From Glandiceps talaboti (lineage: Eukaryota > Hemichordata > Enteropneusta > Spengelidae), in assembly GCF_964340395.1 (NCBI RefSeq), contig NC_135552.1, positions 6,200,494 to 6,264,493 on the forward strand: a stretch of DNA of 64,000 bases, written 5' to 3'. The translations under genes were made by a program, and so were the position numbers. Positions within the stretch are counted from its first letter, which is position 1; every line of letters begins with the position of its first letter. The notes beneath the pieces were generated by a model, which searched no databases, was not told where the DNA came from, and saw only the letters and a list, made by a program, of their open reading frames with translations. This document shows, piece by piece, positions 60,576 to 64,000 of this stretch.

Positions 60576-63500
60576 TTATTGCATAGAACGGCCCTTGCCA
60601 AATTATGTCATTTTGACCAATTTCGGCGCATTGGTGTGGCTTGTTATCAAGTGTACATACACACATTAAAAATATTCCTTTTCAGATCTGGCGTCTGGTT
60701 TTAATACGTATCTACACATGTAGTATTGCATCCTGGACCGGTACATTCTACACAGGATATAGCGTCCAAGTTTAGGTCTACACAAAACTTGAAGTTTTAC
60801 CTCTCAATATTAGCATACAAGGTACATAAATTGGACCTCCGGCAAATATTAGATAGAAAAGAAACATCACTCAGTAAAACACCTTTAGAAACCTTCAGAA
60901 TGTTTTACACCCACTTTTGACCAATTGAGATACTTTCTAGAGCAATGGAAAAAGTCAATATGGCAGCTACTTTAGAACGTTTTTGTTATTTGTTCTGTAT
61001 GCAGTTCTCCCTCTGTGTTTTGTAGAAATATGTTAAAAAGTAAATGAATCGTTATTAAAGGCATTTCATGAGTGCTCCCACTTTGCAATGGTGTCAAAAT
61101 GAGATAGACGTAATCATCAAGTTGGCATGTGACTACTTATTCCCAGCAATGAAGGTTATTTGTGTATGAGAATTACCAAAAGATGTAGAAGGGTACATTC
61201 CATATTGTTTACGTTGAGGATTTGAATGTCAGATTTTCTTTGAGTACTAAAAAAAGTGGAATGATAGCTAACAATGCAATAAAATTTAATTTAAGATACT
61301 ATTTTCTGGTGGGTTGGTGGTTGGGCTTGGTTGGTACATTAAAATGTGTCTCTGCTGTTACTTTCACCCTTTATTCATGACTGACCAAGAGGAATTTCGT
61401 TGCGTAATCGAATGTAAGAGTGCCTTCACGTTGAATAACTAAACTAAATATTTATATATTCATATTGTTCTTTTAAAATATTATAGACAGTAGTTTTGAA
61501 TACAAATAATTGGGTCTATTCACTCGAATACATAACTTTGTATAGTAACGATTCAATTGATGCTATGCTATTGATCAAAAATATGTTTATATCAGATGTA
61601 AACTGAATGCCTTCAGTAAAGGCAAAAAATTAGATTGCTGTTCCTTCACACCTTCTCGAACGAAAAATTCTGCGCTACCAAACTGATATTGCATATCAGT
61701 TACTAGATCAATAAATAAAACGTAGCTTTGGAACTTATTATTCATATCCTCTTCCCTAAAAGTTGAGTTTGGTGTATTTTCAAACCGCTGTAACTTTCAC
61801 TAGAGTCCACCATTTTAGTTCACTATACGAACAGTCATATTTGACCATGTCTTTCCACCGGGGTCAATCTTTAGCAGAGGATGTGTAAATGTGTTGAGTA
61901 TTAGACGAAGTGACATCTTTGACTTAATTCGCCCCCGGTGACCTCTTCCCTGGGGCTGTGAAGTCAAAAGTGTCACTTTGTCTCGTACTACCCCTTGACA
62001 GAGATGGTAGTTTAATATATATGTGGGTCACAGGTCGGGTAAAGGTGGGTAAACTTGACTTTTTGTACAGTAAAGCTCAACTGAATCTCTTCTTTCGTGC
62101 CAGTATGGACAGGACTTCATAGATTCTTTCCAGATATCATCAGAGGATCGAAGGACAACACACAGTATGTCAGTATAGTGTTGTCAATCCATTACATTGA
62201 ATATATTGTTTTGCATAATATTTACCAAATTGTAAACTCCAAGAAGGGGTTCTTCAAAAATAAAACTTTTAATTGAACACTACTGAGGCCTTTATATGCA
62301 GTCCATATGTGTACATTAAATTTCATCATCCACCTAGTATTACACCCATCGTCTTCAGTTCTTAATCAGAGAACTTGTTCATAATTCATATTTATTATAA
62401 TGCATTATTAAGATGACTGAAGCACATACACATTACAGTAATATTAAAATAAGGTGCACTACTTGACACTGCCTGGCAATGAGAGCACTAGCAGACATCT
62501 CCAAGGGCTGTCATATATTAACTATTGCCAGTGGCAGACAACTGAGAGAAACAGTTGCTACATAACAGCATAAGGGGCACGATGTCTTACTAACACCGAA
62601 TAAGGGCAGGCAATGGGTATTTTATAACATGACATTCTCAGACACACATTCTATTCTTCCCAGTCATAGCAAATCTCTGGCAGGACTCCCATGCAACATT
62701 AATAGTGCCCTAGGGAAAAAAGAGAATGAATACAGTACCTTCTGTATGCAAATGAAGGTCACTATGGGTCACTAGTCCATACCATGTGACACGATCTCAG
62801 CCAATCATTGGAGGCTGTACAAAAATGATGAGTTATAATTGAATCTATTGGACAGCATAGTGAACACAACTAAGTTATATGTAAGATCCTTGTTTGAAAC
62901 TAACATGTATGGTGTAATATCATACTAATTTCAAGGAGTGGTTGACCCAGAGATATTCTTGCACAAAGTAGTCAATGCATAAAGTTACAACACTAAACTC
63001 TTATTGACTTTGAAATCTATCTTTATTGTCCACAAATCTAAATTTCACCAGTGCATAAAAACTATTATGCATGATTGTGCAAATGAGACAATACAACTTT
63101 TGAATGCAATATTTACATAAAGCAAAGCTCTTCTAAAATGCATCTTTTCTACAAAGGATACCGTATTAGCATTATGAACACTGTTCTCAAATTTCCACTT
63201 TTCAAGCCACTGTCTCACCTAATGTGAAATGCGATATGGGAATAAACTATTAACTTTTGCTGTTACTTTGTTCATGAAAGCTCCAATCCATTCTCAGTTA
63301 AATCAGGGGTCGTCTCACAAATGGAGTTCAAAATGTTATCAAAATAAAGACACTTTAGAATCCAACATGGCCACCAAATACTAACTCTATAGAAAAATAA
63401 AAGCTGGAGCCCCAGTATTTTTTTTTCGTTATTCAAAAGGACCAAAAGCAGCTTTCATTATAGCAAAGTTTGAATAGATTTTAAGAACTTTGTGAAAATA

Positions 63501-64000
63501 ATCCCGAGGCTTAATTTAAGAAAACAGAACCATGTTCTATTTCAGCTTGTACAGCACAGCTTGCCAACAACAAATTATACTAAACTTATTACAACTCAGA
63601 TTTTCATCCAAAGGAAAATTTGTTATAATATATCTGTATTATAATAAATATCAATATTTTTTGAAGGTTAAAATAATATTTTATCTTTCATATCAAGTAT
63701 CTATATTTTGAAAGGATTGTGTATTATGTACATTAAAAGCTATGGACAAACTCTGCAGGGGTTTAAATTTGGCACAGACAAACATCACACCAAACAAGCT
63801 GTTTTAAAAATGTACATTACTGCATGCTGTGAAGGTACGTAGGTTTGTAAAGGGAACTCAAAATGTAATATACGTGTATTTCAAGCAATAATGAATAAAA
63901 AATCCTTCCTCTGATTACAACTTAGGAATTATACACAATGATTATATACAGCAGATGCTGATTTATATATTATTTTCAAATGAAACAAATGCAAAAACCG
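60576..64000. other. Downstream flank without a recognised gene
   Basis: AT-rich. A short inverted pair near 61901-61986 (GAAGTGACATCTTTGACTT against AAGTCAAAAGTGTCACTTTG) is visible. The only coding candidate is a weak terminal exon at 62104-62178. Confidence 0.55.
62104..62178 (+). other. Weak candidate terminal exon of an unknown gene
   Basis: After TTTCGTGCCAG an open frame reads YGQDFIDSFQISSEDRRTTH and then SMSV before TAG. AATAAA follows at about 62259. No family recognised and no upstream exon found, so this is only a possibility. Confidence 0.15.

Overview
The window is a piece of an intron-rich animal nuclear genome. All three recognisable genes are split by GT-AG introns. Their proteins resemble vertebrate orthologues over their full visible length. 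Long dinucleotide arrays, many fold-back elements, tRNA-headed SINEs and decayed CR1/jockey-like LINEs fill the introns. This fits a marine invertebrate, perhaps a deuterostome such as a hemichordate, echinoderm or cephalochordate, but the sequence alone does not settle the phylum.

Layout. (1) 1071-4204, plus strand: the last four coding exons of an MBOAT1/2-type lysophospholipid acyltransferase, whose upstream exons lie outside the window. (2) 7508-40391, minus strand: a complete ERCC3/XPB gene, the TFIIH helicase/translocase, with 19 coding exons and 795 codons. It is tail-to-tail with MBOAT. (3) 41356-58991, plus strand: a complete NOM1 gene (nucleolar MIF4G/MA3 protein) with 15 coding exons and 936 codons. 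It is head-to-head with XPB across a 964-bp shared promoter region that holds an ETS-like/CRE pair and a YY1-like site. (4) 58992-64000: NOM1 3' flank, a LINE 3' fragment and no convincing further gene.

XPB and NOM1 are both housekeeping genes (transcription/repair and ribosome biogenesis), and their divergent arrangement suggests a shared promoter. No pathway link to MBOAT is implied.

Most unusual features. (a) XPB intron 8 is 18.2 kb, and 17.5 kb of it (15398-32916) has the structure of one giant CACTA-type DNA transposon. It has 5'-CACTA...TAGTG-3' ends, 259-bp terminal inverted repeats differing at one base, and a 3-bp ATA target duplication. It carries nested LINE relics and no transposase I can recognise. 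(b) Inside it are four very short palindromic insertions, 31-43 bp of added sequence each, flanked by 6-9 bp direct repeats. One interrupts a LINE reading frame, so they look like extremely small mobile units. (c) At four exon borders (XPB exons 10 and 11, NOM1 exons 6 and 8) the exon edge plus its splice site has been tandemly duplicated into the intron, leaving decoy sites. (d) A 154-bp GC-rich perfect fold-back has a 9-bp target duplication. (e) The conserved MBOAT asparagine reads as serine.
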